A stretch of 64,000 nt of DNA from Zanthoxylum bungeanum (lineage: Eukaryota; Streptophyta; Magnoliopsida; Sapindales; Rutaceae): NCBI GenBank assembly GCA_019454045.1, contig SKCR01049650.1, positions 1 through 64,000 of the forward strand. The letters run 5' to 3'. Of this stretch, positions 32,348-44,582 are shown piece by piece; position 1 is the stretch's first letter, and the number at the start of each line of letters is the position of its first letter. The notes below the pieces were generated by a model. That model did not search any database. It was given only the letters and a program-made list of their open reading frames with translations, and was not told the origin of the DNA. A program made the translations under genes and the position numbers.

Positions 32348-34540
32348 CTATAGTCCAACAATAAAGTCAACGATGTTATGGGTACAGTCAAACTGTTACA
32401 AGCAAAATAACAATATATTAGTCCAACTAATTATTAAAATATTGACGAAATAATTTTGAAAGACGCGTAAGGCTAAGTATCTGAACGAAATTGCAAATTC
32501 AATAATAGCCTCCCACTATTTTCTTCAAGTCTCTAACCCTCTTGTGGAGAACTCGGGAAATCGCATTTCCTAGTGGGCTAGGATCCCGTTAAATAACACA
32601 CAACCTTGACTTTGGCCAATAAAAGCTGTATGCTATTTAACTTAGGTAGATCTCTATGATCAATTGGATCTCATCCAATTCCTAGATCCGGTTAGGTGGA
32701 CATCCAAGTCCGAAACATATGTATAATGTCAATGTATCCATTACATTTTCCTAACCCTATCCTCCGAATCATCTAGGCCTTGGCTTTGGCCAAAAACAAA
32801 CCTAATGATTCCAGTTAAACGTGACCCATTGACGAGGAAAGTTTCGTAATCAATGTCATTGACAAAAAGTGATCTTGACTTTGGCCAATAAAAATCACGA
32901 TTTGGACAAGACACCGATATGCAACAAAACTCTCATGATTCAAGTACATCCTTGATTGAAAAAGGTCTTGACTTTGGCCAAACAAACCAATGCCAACTTC
33001 GGATCTTGAACAAGAATCATTCAATGGAAGGATATTTGCTTAATATAAATTGAGGGATTTTCGCGTAATTGGCAACCAATTTATTTATCTTTGTTAGGTC
33101 TCATCATCATACACCCTTAAGCATGCTTCTAAAACATCATAAAGCGCGTAAAGTAAATTAATAGTGATATGCGGATGGATATATAAACAACTGTTCCTAG
33201 AACAAATCACTCCCTTTCCTCTCCCTGCTAGCACTATTTACTTCTACCCATTTACATAATACAATAAGAGAAACCTCATTTACATTGAGGGGAATTAGGT
33301 GAGAAGAGAATACAAAGAGAGATGAGATAAGGCTGGACACGGAGGTCCAATTTATAAATTCCAAATTTACAATAATTTCTAAATTAACCATTTCCCTTCT
33401 AATATTCGATCCATCCGATCGATATACACTATTCATTCATCAATACATATATTTCAAACAAGACATGCTTTTTACAACCAATCTAATCCAATTAATTAGT
33501 CTATGTTTAAGTGATCATCCAATGTTCAAACAACGGTTTGATTTTGCGCGAGTCCAACTCGATTGAGAATAAGTACATAAGGTACGAATTCGCGAATTAT
33601 ATCGAACTACTTATTAAATCTAATTAATTCGTATTCAATACTAATTCAATTATTTAATTCCAAATTAAATGTTTACACTTTTAATGTGCTTTAAAGACTT
33701 AGATTCTAAATCTAATCCTATTGGGTCTCAAAGCCCAACTAACATCCAATGTTTAATTTAATTCAAGTCAAATGGGCTTTCAATTGATTTATTAAGGCTT
33801 GGGCTTTGGTCAATGTGGGTCAAACCCAATTACCAAGCCCAAATAAGGAATCACCCTTAAATGCCATAAAACCAATTTTAAGCCCATAAGGCCCAATTAA
33901 ATTTTTAAAGCCCATTATATTATATTTGGACTTAATGGAGTGATTTAGGCCCAAATTGGATCCAATCCTTTTGGCCCAAATCTACTTGGTCCACCCAAGC
34001 CCATTATGCCCAAATACAATATTAAAAGCCCAATTCACCAATTAAGCCCATTAATTAAATTTAATATTCCAAACATTAAAGTCCAATTAATTAAAGTGTA
34101 AAACCAAGATTAATATATTAAACCAAATATTTCAAAAATACCCATTTAATTTATTAATCATCTATTTTTCAAAATAAATGTCCAACATTAATTTTAACAA
34201 AAATCAACTCCTTTACATGTCCATTAACATTCGGCCAAGGTGAGTTTTTTGTGTCGATTTGTTTTTCAATCCGATTGAATTACTAATCTACGTCCCGTAT
34301 ACGTTCTAAGTCATCCAATGATCTTAAACACAAAAAAATTCCAATCCACTCCAAGTAGCAACACATTCGGCCAAGGCATGAATTTGGGGAAAAAATCATC
34401 CAATGCATTTTTCATAAAATTGATTCCATATAATGTCATTTTACATACATATAAGCATACTCATTCATCAAATTTCACAAGAACATGCTTCAATCAATTT
34501 TACCCAAATTTTAACCTAAAGTATTTCATGCTTAACCATG
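32348..34540 (-). other. C1 leader of the deleted element
   Basis: This non-coding leader of about 2.2 kb runs between gag and the primer site. It holds leader motif CTTGACTTTGGCCAA at 32605-32619, 32874-32888 and 32967-32981, with a one-base variant at 32780-32794. From 33720 to 34060 it contains about a dozen GCCCA (TGGGC) words. No ORF is supported. Confidence 0.75.
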
Positions 34541-34554
34541 GCTCCATGATACCA
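34541..34554 (-). other. Primer binding site (variant Met tRNA)
   Basis: On the minus strand TGGTATCATGGAGC, an imperfect form of TGGTATCAGAGC, lies one base from the LTR at 34556. Confidence 0.75.
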
Positions 34555-34555
34555 T

Positions 34556-36526
34556 TGTTGGTTTCTATTATATGTCCCAAGGAAAGATTAAGCATTTAAA
34601 TACAACAATGAATATATATTAAAAGATGAAGTATGGCGGAATCATACTTACAATGCTTTAGTGATGAAGAAAATCAAACCAAAAGTGGAAGCTCCAAGGT
34701 TGATGATTTCGGCCAAGGAAGACAAGAGGTGGTGAGCTTCAAGCTTTAAGTATTCCAAGCCCTTGGAAGGTTTCCCTATCACCTCCTCAGATTCTTGCTG
34801 CTGTTGCTGAGCTTGAGAATGAGAAAACAATTTTCTGCCTTGTTGGTGCAGCTCACGGCGTGAGCAAGAGAGGAAGAGAGGAGAGTGTTTCACTTTTGAT
34901 TTTTTCTTTCTTTGCATGCCAAAAACGTGAATTACTAAGGAAAAAGAAAAGTGATTTGATATCTAATACCAAAAGAATTTTTTAATGCAAAAAATCCTTC
35001 AAAAACCGTGCATGGCTTTCCCTCCAAAATGAATCCATCATTTGCTATCATTACCATACTTTGAGATTAGAGACAATGCATCATCCCTTAAAGGTGACTA
35101 GATACATTCACTATCTATTCGTATTAAGTAATGAGATATCGCGATGTGATTTGCGGATATCACTCGATTCAAAATACGAATGTGTCCGCAAGCACTTTCG
35201 GGCTCGGTTTCGTTAATTCCAAATTAACGAATTTCCGTCGCGACGTGAATTAAATAATTACGCCTTGCGAAATTACTATTCAGTTCGCTAATGAATTAAT
35301 TGTAAATTAATTCGTTTGCCCGAATTAAAATCCGATTTTAATTCCGCGTCGAAATCTAATTTCGTTTAATATATCAAATATATTATTTTATCGATTAATT
35401 CCAAATTAATCGTTCTCTCTCTAATAAGGCACTTTATCCAAGATAAAGTTTCTCCGCAATTAATCCAAAATTAATTAAGTCCGAATCAAATATCATAGGT
35501 GAATCTTCAGGAAGCGAACCCAAGAGATCTCCGGATATGTTGGCAGTAAATACGGTCGTCGGATAATCCGAACACGTACGTACCTCGTACTACGTTTTTA
35601 CCGATTCACAAGACAAGGTTGGCTTCTAGCAAAGCGCCATGCCTACTCAATTCTCCAGAAATATTCTTATAGGAATATAAGATCTATATCAAGCGTAGTA
35701 TACCGTAGTATTGCGTACATCGATCCAGTATCGGACGATCACATGTTAGGCCTGGGGCTGGAAATGTGTCTGCCCCGTACGAAACATATATCGGACATCA
35801 AGCAACTAGTCTCTTTAAATCGGACAATCCTGACCTGGTCATATTGTCCCGACGGTTGCAACCTTTTATAGAGTACTAGTTCTGTGTCCTGCGTGATCAT
35901 CACCTCCATATGTCTGAAGTGATACTTCCATCTCGACATCACATCCAGTACACTACGATTCTCGATAAACCCAGAAGAGGTGTACATAGAACCGGTTAAG
36001 GTCCCCAACCACCAAAACCAAAGTTTACCGATTGTCGCAAGTACTAGCGATGTAAGTCTCAGGTTAAGACCATATACACCTACCCTGATGCGGCCTCCCA
36101 TAGACACGCAGACATACTACCAATGGGATTCCGCGGGGTCTATCCAGAGCGAAGCTGTTTTCCGTACCCTCGGTAAAACACAACCTCCTATCGCACTTGC
36201 ATAAGTATCCAATACTTAAATATATGAGAACTATGCCGTTGTGCCCTCACAACGTGCACAAGCGCAATACTAGTCTATTCCACATTATCGATGTCCGATC
36301 TCGATAATACTCCGACTAGGGATATTTAATGATTAAACCTTTATGGATTGATACTGTCTCATATCATCTCAATCCGGTATTAATCATATGGACTTTCGCC
36401 ATTTATATATCAAAGTAAATAATATTACAAAACGACAAAAGGCAATTTCATTATCACATAGTTAATTTTGTACAATAATACAATATCATTTACAAACAGT
36501 GACGCTATGAGACATAATGTCTAACA
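34556..36526 (-). repeat. C1 LTR of deleted element, right (5') copy
   Basis: 1971 bp, TGTTGGTTTC to GTCTAACA in plus-strand coordinates. Hairpin chain at 35208-35480. It is full length relative to the left copy. Confidence 0.88.
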
Positions 36527-36531
36527 ACACG

Positions 36532-36796
36532 TGGCACGGCACACGTTAGCAAAATCAACTTTTCAGATTCTAACACGGGACTCGGCGCACGTTAGGCGTC
36601 GCGACACTCACAAATTACCAAAATGCCCTTTTTTCCAATTTTCACTGTTTTGGTCTAAATCACCTCCAGAATGTCCTGAAACTTTATTTATCTACAAAAT
36701 AACACAAAACACATCAAAATATTCACAAAACTCAAGAAACTATATAAAATATTAGGTTAAATGAGTGGGAAATAGTGATAGATTTACCACTCATCA
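36532..36796 (-). repeat. LOG element 2, 5' LTR, distal U3
   Basis: This resumes the LTR after the nested copia and matches 21725-22029 apart from a small deletion near 36580. It ends at TCATCA, followed by the target duplicate GTAGC. Confidence 0.85.
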
Positions 36797-37480
36797 GTAG
36801 CTCAGAGTGACTCATATGTTTAAGTATTATCCATCATGGTCCAACCGTAATGTTTCAATACTTTTATCGGTCTGTTTTATTACTTCGTGTCGAAATTCTT
36901 TCAATTTCTCAAAAGTTTCCAACTTGTGTTTCATAAGGTACACATAACCATAACGCGATGCCACATCCGTAAAGGTTACGAAGTATTCATATCAACCTCT
37001 AGCCTAGCTAGACATGGGCCCACTTACGTCATTATGAACTAGGGCTAACTGATCGGTGGCACGTGCACCTTTACCATTTAAAAGTTGTTTTAGGCACTTT
37101 GCCTAATAAAAAAGATTTGTAGACGTCATATGATTTAGGATCAAATATGTCCATGTATCCATTCTTCAAAAGAGTGGATATATGAGTCTTGTTAATGCAT
37201 CCCAGACAACAATGCCATAAATAAGTCTCATATGATTTACTCAGTTTGAGCCTTTTTGTTTCATGTTATATGTTTGAGATTCATTTATATTCGAAATATA
37301 AATACTGTTATTCACATCTAATGTGTATATCTCAATATCATCTTTATAGATAAAACACCTGGTGTTCTGGAATATAAAGGTATACCCCCCAATGGGTTAA
37401 ACTAGATACAAAGATAATGTTCTTAGTCAAACTAGGAACATTATAACAATCTCCTATTTTAATTACATGCCCCAATGACA
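36797..37480 (-). pseudogene. Host C1 integrase core remnant (continues from 20021)
   Basis: This matches 42760-43400 on the minus strand, including the region after the DDE core, the CxxC zinc part near 37090-37110 and the WHCCLG-equivalent near 37200. There are numerous stops. It proves that 18114-20021 and 36797-38620 are one element split by LOG element 2. Confidence 0.7.
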
Positions 37481-38560
37481 GTTCCAAAACTTAGGTTTGT
37501 ATGGCCAAAACACCGACTCTCCTCCCGTTTCCGACTTATAGGTCGATCTCATCTGAAGCCAGTATCCTGCTAATCAGCAGATCCTGCACATCAGTACATA
37601 TATATGTTCCACATCCAGTAACAAAATCCAATTTTAAAACTGGTAGTGCACATATTTATAATAAACATACCTGAAGCCGAAGCCTTGCCCCACATTCACT
37701 TCTTTCATGTCTGCCTTGTCCATATGGCAGTCACGCTTCCAGTGACCCCGTTTGCCATAGCTTAGACAGACATATTGGGATATGTCATTTGTCTTCCCAA
37801 AAGACTATGATGATTTAGCCTTGCCCTTTTCTTCACACCCCTAGAAGCCTTCGGCTAAGCCTTCGCCTTCTGGGATGTCGAAGTAAAATGCGCCTTGCGC
37901 TTCTTGCCCTTTTAGAAGCTCTGGATCTTCCTCAAGGAGTATAGCCATTAACTCTCCAAGAGTTTTCTCTTGGTTCATCATGTTGAAATTCATGACGAAC
38001 CCGCCCTAGCATTCGGCCAGGGACTGTAAGATCAAATCTATAGAAGTCTAGGCCTCATAGGTAATGCCCAGCTAACCTAGTTGTTCGATGTCAGTAATCA
38101 TCTGCGACACCTAGTGCTCGACAGATGTGCCCTCTGACATGCGTGAGTGAAAGAGCTTCTTTTACAATTCATACTTCTAAGATCTAAGGTTAGATCTATG
38201 AGGATCCTTTAATTTCAACATCATGGTATACGGATCTAATCCTTAGTTTTGACGACGAAATTAAAAAGTCATTGCAGCAAGCATAACTAATTGAGCACTA
38301 AAGTTATGAGTCTTCCAAAGCCCATGCTCCACTTATTTGCTCAACTCTGGGCTCAGGCCCGAGAGGTTTCTCTATCAAATAGAGTCACTTCTCAGCTCCT
38401 AGGACTATTCTGAGATTTTGTTCCCAATCTGGAAAATTAAAGTCGTTAAAGACCTTTTCACCCAGGATTATGTCATTTGACGCTAATCTTTCAGGTCATC
38501 TTGATTTCTATTGTCCAACTATCCAATCAACTATTTCGGGTACAATTTAATCTAATGATT
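37481..38560 (-). pseudogene. Host C1 protease and gag remnants
   Basis: 37481-37680 matches the protease segment. Around 37690-37770 the knuckle segment (GHWKRD-equivalent) can be traced, and 38000-38500 matches gag of the young copy in order. No open frame remains. Confidence 0.6.
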
Positions 38561-38620
38561 ACTATAGTCTAACTATATAATTAACTACAATTGATCGGTT
38601 ACATTCAAATTATTGATTAC
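38561..38620 (-). other. Start of host C1 leader
   Basis: This short leader piece ends in ATTAC (38616-38620), the target duplicated by the young copia insertion. The leader continues at 48785. Confidence 0.7.
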
Positions 38621-40625
38621 TGTTGGAAATTCTAATCCATGTCCCAAGATCAAAAGAGCAAGCAAATATATATAAATGAATGAACAATATTGAAGTATGG
38701 CGGAATCATACTCACAAAGATTGGAATGCGGATGTGTTGATGAAATAAAACTTCTCCTTTGTGCAGTGAGGGTTTCGGCCAAGGTGAGTGGGGAAGCTCT
38801 AAGCTTTTTTTGACCCTTCCAAGCTCAAGAATTAGTTTCCCATAACACCTTTGTATGATCCCTTGAAGGTGCTAGCCTTGTATGTGATTTATAGTTCCAA
38901 ACAAAAACACTTTCTTCAAGTTTTTGCAACAAAAACCGAAAATGGAGAGCTGTGAAACCTTCACAGTTTCAGTCACTTGAGAGGAGAGGGAAGATGAAGT
39001 TGTTTGTAATGATTTACCAAAAACCTTTTTATATTTATTTCAAAAATAAAATATAATAAATCAAATACCAAAATTGGTATATGATAAGGTCAAAGGTCTA
39101 TCACTTTAACTTGGAGTGTAATTCACTCTAACTTGGAGTGTAATTCACTCAAACTTGGAGTGTAATTCACTCTTCCACCAAAACCCATCATCATAAATTA
39201 AAACAATGACAATTGATGTGATGGTTGATGTGACATGTGGACCCCACTCGATTCTAAATGCGAGTGGGCCCGCAAACACTCCCGGGCTCGGGTTCGATAA
39301 TTCCGAATTAGTGAACTTCCATCGCGACGTTAATTAAATCAAATTTAATTATATAATTGTGCCTAGCAAAATTACTATTCACGTCGCTAACGAATTAATT
39401 CCAAATTAAATCGTTTGCCCGAATTAAAATCTAATTTTAATTCTTCGTCGAAATCGAATTTCGTTTAATATATCGAATATATTATTTTAATGATTAATTC
39501 CAAATTAATCTTTCTCTCTCTTCAAATAGTACTTTATCCAAGATAAAGTCTCTCCGCAATTAATCCCAGATTAATTAAGTTCGAATCATACGTCATCGGT
39601 GAATCTTCGGGAAGCGACCCAAGAGATCTCTGGATATGTTGGTAGTAAATACGGTCGTCGGACTATCCGAACACGTACGTACCAAGTACTACGTTTTTAC
39701 CGATTTACAAGACAAGGTTAGCCTCTAGCAAAACGCCATGCCTACCCAATTCTCCAGAAATATTCTTACTGGAATATAAGATCTATAACAGGCGTAGTAT
39801 ACCGCAGTATAGTGTATACATATATATCCAGTATCGGATGATCACATGTAAGGCCTGGGGCTGGAGATGTGTCTGCCCCGTACGAAACATATATCGGACA
39901 TCAAGCAACTAGTCTCTTTGAATCGGATAATCATGACCTTGTCATATTATCCCGATGGTTGCAACCATTATAGAGTATTAGTTCTGTATCATGCGCGATC
40001 ATCATCTCCATATGTCTGAAGTGATACTTCCCTCTTGACATCACACCCAATACACTACAATTCTCGATAAACCTAGAAGAGGTGTACAAAAAACCTGTTA
40101 AAGCCCTGGACGACCAAAACTAAAGTCTACCGATTGTCGCAAGTATTAGCGATGCAAGTCTCAGGTTAAGACCATATGCACATACCCTGAAGCGGACTCC
40201 CATAGACACGCAGACATACTACCAATGGGATTCCGCGGGGTCTATCCAGAGCGAAGCTGTTTTCCGTACCATCGGAAAAACACAACCTCCTACCGCACTT
40301 GCATAAGTATCTATACTTAAATATATGAGAACTATGCCGTTGTGCCCTCACAACACGCACAAGTGCAGTACTAGTCTATTCCGCATTATCGATGTCCAAT
40401 CTCGATAATACTACGACTAGGGATATTTAATGAAAACCTTTATGGATTGATACTGTCTCATATCATCTCAATCCGGAACTAATCATAGGGACTTTTACCA
40501 TTTACATATCAAAGTAAAAAATTACAAAACGGTAAAAGGAAATTTCATTACTACATAGTTAATTTTGTACAATAATACAATATCATTTACAAAATAGTGA
40601 CGCTATAGGTCATAACTGTCTAACA
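38621..40625 (-). repeat. Young C1 element, left (3') LTR
   Basis: 2005 bp, TGTTGGAAATTC to GTCTAACA in plus-strand coordinates, followed by the polypurine tract (ATCTCCCACTTGG). Hairpin chain at 39290-39575. Confidence 0.92.
39108..39172 (-). repeat. Triplicated 22-bp unit in the C1 LTR
   Basis: Three units start at 39108, 39130 and 39152, each AACTTG then GAGTGTAATTCACTC, the latter an inverted repeat. The partner LTR has the same at 47264-47328. Other C1 LTRs in the window lack it, so it marks this subtype. Confidence 0.85.
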
Positions 40626-40639
40626 ATCTCCCACTTGGC

Positions 40640-41332
40640 CTATAGCCAGTCACTCAAGCATCTAATACCTGAACTATGTACATGTCGCTCAAACTTTTCC
40701 CGAGGAATAGCTTTCGTCAACGGATCTGCAATGTTATCCTCTGATGCGATCTTTTCGATCTTCACATCGCCACGATGTATGATCTCTCGAATCAGATGGA
40801 ATCGTCGAAGAACATGTTTGGATCGTTGATGAGACCTTGGTTCCTTAGCCTGTGCTATAGCCCTGCTATTGTCACAATATAATGGAACGGGCTCAGCTGC
40901 TAACGGAACTACTCCTAATCCAATTAGGAATTTTCGGATCCAAACCGCCTGTTTTACTGCTTCAGCTGCTGCGATGTACTCCGCTTCAGTTGTTGAATCG
41001 GCAACAGTATCTTGCTTGGAAGATTTCCAGCTCACTGCTCCGTTATTCAAACAAAATATGTACCCGGATTGCGACTTAAAGTCGTCTCTGTCGGTTTGGA
41101 AACTTGCATCGGTATACCCAGATACCTCAAGTTCTCCATCTCCATAGATTAAGAAAGCATCCTTAGTTCTTTTAAGATACTTAAGGATACTCTTAACCGC
41201 CATCCAGTGATCTTTACCTGGATCGGCCTGATATCGACTGCACATGCTTAAAGCATGGGACACATCAGGTCGTGTACATATCATGGCATACATGATCGAT
41301 CCGAATGCCGAGGCGAACGGAGTACGACTCAT
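40640..41332 (-). pseudogene. Copia RT C-terminus and RNase H (single open frame, detached)
   Basis: This 230-codon open frame covers the end of the RT region and RNase H. It includes SIMYAMICTRPDVSHAL, HWMAVKSILKYLKRTKD, GYTDASFQTD, AVSWKSSKQDTVADSTTEAE, LYCDNSRAIAQAKEP and HLIREIIHRGDV. Acidic residues of the RNase H active site (TDAS, TEAE, CDN) are present. RNase H removes the RNA template in the particle. It is intact as a frame but cut off from RT by a frame break near 41330, so no full polyprotein can be made. It ends close to the polypurine tract. Confidence 0.88.
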
Positions 41333-42430
41333 GTGTCTCTCTCATCTTGTGTTTTAGGACACATGTCCCTAGATAGATAGACGCCATGTGATATTGGCAA
41401 TAGTCCCCTCTTGGACTGATCCATGTTGAATCTCTTCAACACCTGATCAATATATGTACTCTGGGAGAGTCCAAGTAGCTTTCTAGATCTATCCCGGTAG
41501 ATCTTTATTCCTAGAATAAAAGCTTTCTTCCCAGATCTTTCATGGAGAATTTCAATGAAAGCCAAGCTTTCACCGACGTTAACATGGGAATGTCATTGCC
41601 GATAAGCAATACATCGTCAACATAAAGGACAATAAAAGTCAGTGCACTCCCACTAACCTTCTTGTATACACAAGGATCATCTTCGTTTTGAATGAATTCA
41701 TATTCTTTTATGATCTCATCAAAACGTTGGTTCCACGACCGCGATACTTGCTTCAGTCCATAAATGGACCGATTTAACTTACAAACCTTGTTTGCAAGTC
41801 TAGGTGCGATAAAACCGTCAGGCTGTTGCATATAAACATCCTCCGTTAAGGAAAGCGGTTTTAACGTCCATCTGCCATATTTCGTAATCATAATATGCAG
41901 CTATCGCAAGCATGATCCGAATGGATTTAATCATGGCAATGGGTGAGAAGGTTTCGTCATAATCAACTCCAAGTCGTTGACGATACCCCTTCGCTACAAG
42001 CCTAGCTTTGTATGTTTGTATGTTTCCATCCATGTCGGTCTTCTTCTTGAAGACCCATTTGCATCCAATAGGCTTTACGCCTTCTGGTGCATCAACCAGT
42101 GTCAAAACTTGGTTGGTATACATGGAATCCATTTCGGCCTTCATGGCTTCTTGCCATAAAGCGGATTCGATACCTTGTATCGCTTCCTCATACGTAGCCG
42201 GTTCAGTATCCTCAATAAGATTAATATCTACATGACGTGAGATCAGGAATCCATACCTCTCAGGTATTACCCTGACTCTTTCCGACCTACGCGGTCCTTG
42301 TGTACTTGAAGATTGTGGTTCAGTCTCATCCCGGATGGACTGTTCATGTTCCGTTGATAATTCACTGCCAAGAACAGTATCACTACGACTTTCATCGAGT
42401 TCTACTTCCTCCCACTAAACACTGTATTTA
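41329..42430 (-). pseudogene. Copia reverse transcriptase, three frames
   Basis: Frames at 41818-42144, 41511-41891 and 41329-41565 together cover RT. Landmarks are MDSMYTNQVLTLVDAPEGV, IGCKWVFKKKTD, YKARLVAKGY, VDYDETFSP, WQMDVKTAFLNG, CKLNRSIYGLKQ, the catalytic LYVDDVLLIGND, then SQSTYIDQVLKRFNM. Frame breaks lie near 41850 and 41545. RT copies element RNA into DNA. Upstream, 42150-42430 holds the acidic linker between integrase and RT (YEEAIQGIES-type words). Confidence 0.88.
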
Positions 42431-43350
42431 GGAATTCCTTCTCAAGGAAAACCGCATGTAGAGCAACAAATACTTTTTCTCTTGTGGGTGATAGAAGTAA
42501 TATCCTTTGGTTTCCCTAGGATATCCAACGAATAGGCATTTATCAATGGGTTCAAGTTTGTACCTTCAAACGTTTAACGTATACCAGCAACCCCAAATCT
42601 TCAGGAATGAGAAACCCGGTTTCTTTCCTGTCCATATTTCATATGGAGTCTGTTCAACAGACTTTGACGGAACCTTATTCAAAATAAGAACTGCACTGTT
42701 TAATGCATATCCCCATAAGGAAATTGGCAGCTCAGTGCGACTCATCATCGACCTTACCATGTCCAACAAGGTACGGTTCTCCGTTCGGACACACCATTTA
42801 ATTGTGGTGTTCCAGGAGGAGTCCACTGTGAAATAATACCATATTCTTTCAGGTAATCTTGAAACTCATTACTTAAGTATTCGCCACCACGGTCCGACCG
42901 TAATGTCTTAATACTCTTGCCTGTTTGTTTTTCAACTTCGTGTCGAAACTCTTTGAATTTCTCAAAAGTTTCCGACTTGTGCGTCATTAGATACACATAA
43001 CTGTAACGTGATGCATCATCGGTAAAGGTTATGAAGTATCGATATCCATCTCTAGCCTGGCTAGACATGGGCCCACAAACGTCACTATGAACGAGGGCTA
43101 ACAGTTCAGTGGCGCATTCACCTTTACCGCTAAAAGGTGATTTAGGCATTTTGCCTAATAAGCAAGATTCGCAGACGTCATATGAATTTGTATCAAATCC
43201 GTCCAAGTACCCACTATTCGAAAGTGCGGATATGCGAGTCTTGTTAATGTGTCCCAGACGACAATGCCACATATAAGTTTCATCCTTTGGATCACTCTTT
43301 TTAAGCCTTTTGTTTGTTACTTTATATGTAGGAGATTCATTTATATTCAA
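42431..43350 (-). pseudogene. Copia integrase, frame-broken
   Basis: The frame 42754-43350 has the zinc-binding module (MWHCRLGH ... CESCLLGK), then the DDE core with HSDVCGP, FTDDASRYSYVYL, LRSDRGGEY and the LNGVSERR stretch carrying the last acidic residue. The frame then shifts near 42780 into 42566-42826, with LWGYALNSAVLILNKVPSKS and YEIWTGKKPG of the copia integrase C-terminal part. Integrase inserts the cDNA and makes the 5-bp duplicates seen throughout this window. Confidence 0.88.
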
Positions 43351-43690
43351 AATATAAAGACCATTATTTGCAACTGCAGTGCATATTTCTGCATCATTTT
43401 TATATAAATAACACCCAGTTTTCTAAATACAAAAGTGTACCCATATTGGGTTAACAAAGTTACAGATATAATATTCCTAGTCAAACTAGGTACATAATAA
43501 CAGTCATTTAGTTTAAGTACATGCCCCGATGGCAGTTCTAATACAAAAGTGCCCACGGCCAAAACAGAAACAGGAGTTCCGTTTCCAACTCGAAGATCAA
43601 TCTCCCCTGAAGCCAGTGTCCTGCTGTTTTGCAGATCCTGCACATCAGTACATATATGAGAACCACAACCAGAATCAAAAATCCCATTTT
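43347..43690 (-). pseudogene. Copia aspartic protease segment
   Basis: On the minus strand FDSGCGSHIC (about 43683-43654) carries the Asp-Ser-Gly active-site triad of a retroviral-type protease. It continues as VQDLQNSRTLASGEIDLRVG, LPSGHVLKLNDCYYVPSL and NIISVTLLTQYG at 43347-43643. Protease would cut the Gag-Pol polyprotein. It joins integrase with an overlap near 43350. Confidence 0.8.
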
Positions 43691-43712
43691 TTAAAACTAG
43701 AAGTAGCCATGT

Positions 43713-44582
43713 TTATTTCAATAACAAACATACCAGAGGTCGGTACCTTGCCCGCCTTGAATCTCCCTTCTGAGTGCCTTGTTCATGCGGCAAGTCACGC
43801 TTCCAGTGACCTCTTTTGCCGCATTTAAGGCATATGTCTTGTGACTTGTCCTTCGGCTTCCCAGAAGCCATGCGACTTCTTGGCCTTGCCTTGTTCTTAT
43901 GCTTCCTCTTTCTCACCCCTCCAGTTGCCTTGGGCCCAGCCCTCGGCGTCTGAGAGGTCGATGCAAAGTACGCCTCGCGCTTGTTGCCTTAAGAAGCTCT
44001 TTCTCTGACTCCTTAAGAATGGACAATAGCTCTCCAAGAGTATCGTCTGTATCCATCAACTGTAGTTGATGATAATCTGCTTCCAAGTATCGGGAATTGA
44101 CTGTAAGAGCATGTCTATAGTCAGCTCAGCCTCCAAGACTATTCCTATCTTGGCCAGCTCATCAATGTCGGCTATCATTTGAGTCCCGTGGGCCTCAACT
44201 GAAGCGCCATCAGTCATACGGGAGCGAAAGAGTTTCTTCACCAACTCATACCTCTCCATCCGCTTATTAGTGCGGTGAAGATCCTTTAGTCTAGCCATCA
44301 TATTATAAGGATCCAAGTCCCTATTCTGGCGACGAAAGTGTTGAGTCATGGAAGCAAGCATGATCGACTGAGTTGTATCACAATCATCGCTATGAGTTCT
44401 CCATAACTCCAGCTCAAGTGGCTCAGTGGGCTTCGGCCCGAGAGGTCTCTGTTATGGTGTATAGCAGCCTCTCTGCCCCAAGGACTATCCTCAGGTTCAT
44501 TTCCCAGTCAGCGAAGTTCGTGCCCTTAAATACATTATCACCCATGATTATGTCTCGGACATTCCTTTGTTTGCCATCTTAA
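43713..44582 (-). pseudogene. Copia gag with zinc knuckle
   Basis: The capsid region is at 44056-44361 (DLDPYNMMARLKDLHRTNKR, SRMTDGASVEAHGTQM, IDMLLQSIPDTWKQII). A basic region and the knuckle CLKCGKRGHWKRD are at 43713-43916. An inserted base (extra A near 43791 on the plus strand) shifts the frame and replaces the last Cys of CX2CX4HX4C with Leu. Another frame break lies just after the ATG near 44582. Gag packages element RNA. Confidence 0.85.

Larger units (their letters stand above)
29852..36526 (-). mobile_element. Internally deleted C1 copia element (TSD ACACG)
   Basis: It is flanked by perfect ACACG (29847-29851 and 36527-36531). LTRs are 29852-31635 and 34556-36526. The internal region is only 2.9 kb: the end of RNase H is fused directly to gag near 31865, so protease, integrase, RT and most of RNase H are gone. 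LTRs, primer site, polypurine tract, leader and the N-terminal half of gag remain. This is a non-autonomous derivative that could in principle move with help. The LTRs are near-identical apart from one deletion. Confidence 0.9.
20022..36796 (-). mobile_element. LOG element 2: related retrotransposon with a damaged LOG copy and two nested insertions
   Basis: It is flanked by GTAAC (20017-20021) and GTAGC (36797-36801), a 5-bp target duplication with one mismatch. The 3' LTR is 20022-22029. The 5' LTR is 28154-29851 plus 36532-36796. On the minus strand the order is 5' LTR, tRNA-Asp primer site, full-length gag, a Cys-rich ORF, the LOG pseudogene, a polypurine tract and the 3' LTR. No pol is recognisable. 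A solo C1 LTR sits in gag and an internally deleted C1 element sits in the 5' LTR. Its body matches LOG element 1 but has more substitutions, and its U3 differs. Confidence 0.88.

Noticed and set aside
40640..41332. The 230-codon RNase H frame as a domesticated stand-alone gene
   Set aside because: It sits in its normal place in a copia element, and adjacent RT frames continue into it after a single frame break; there is no sign of separate selection.
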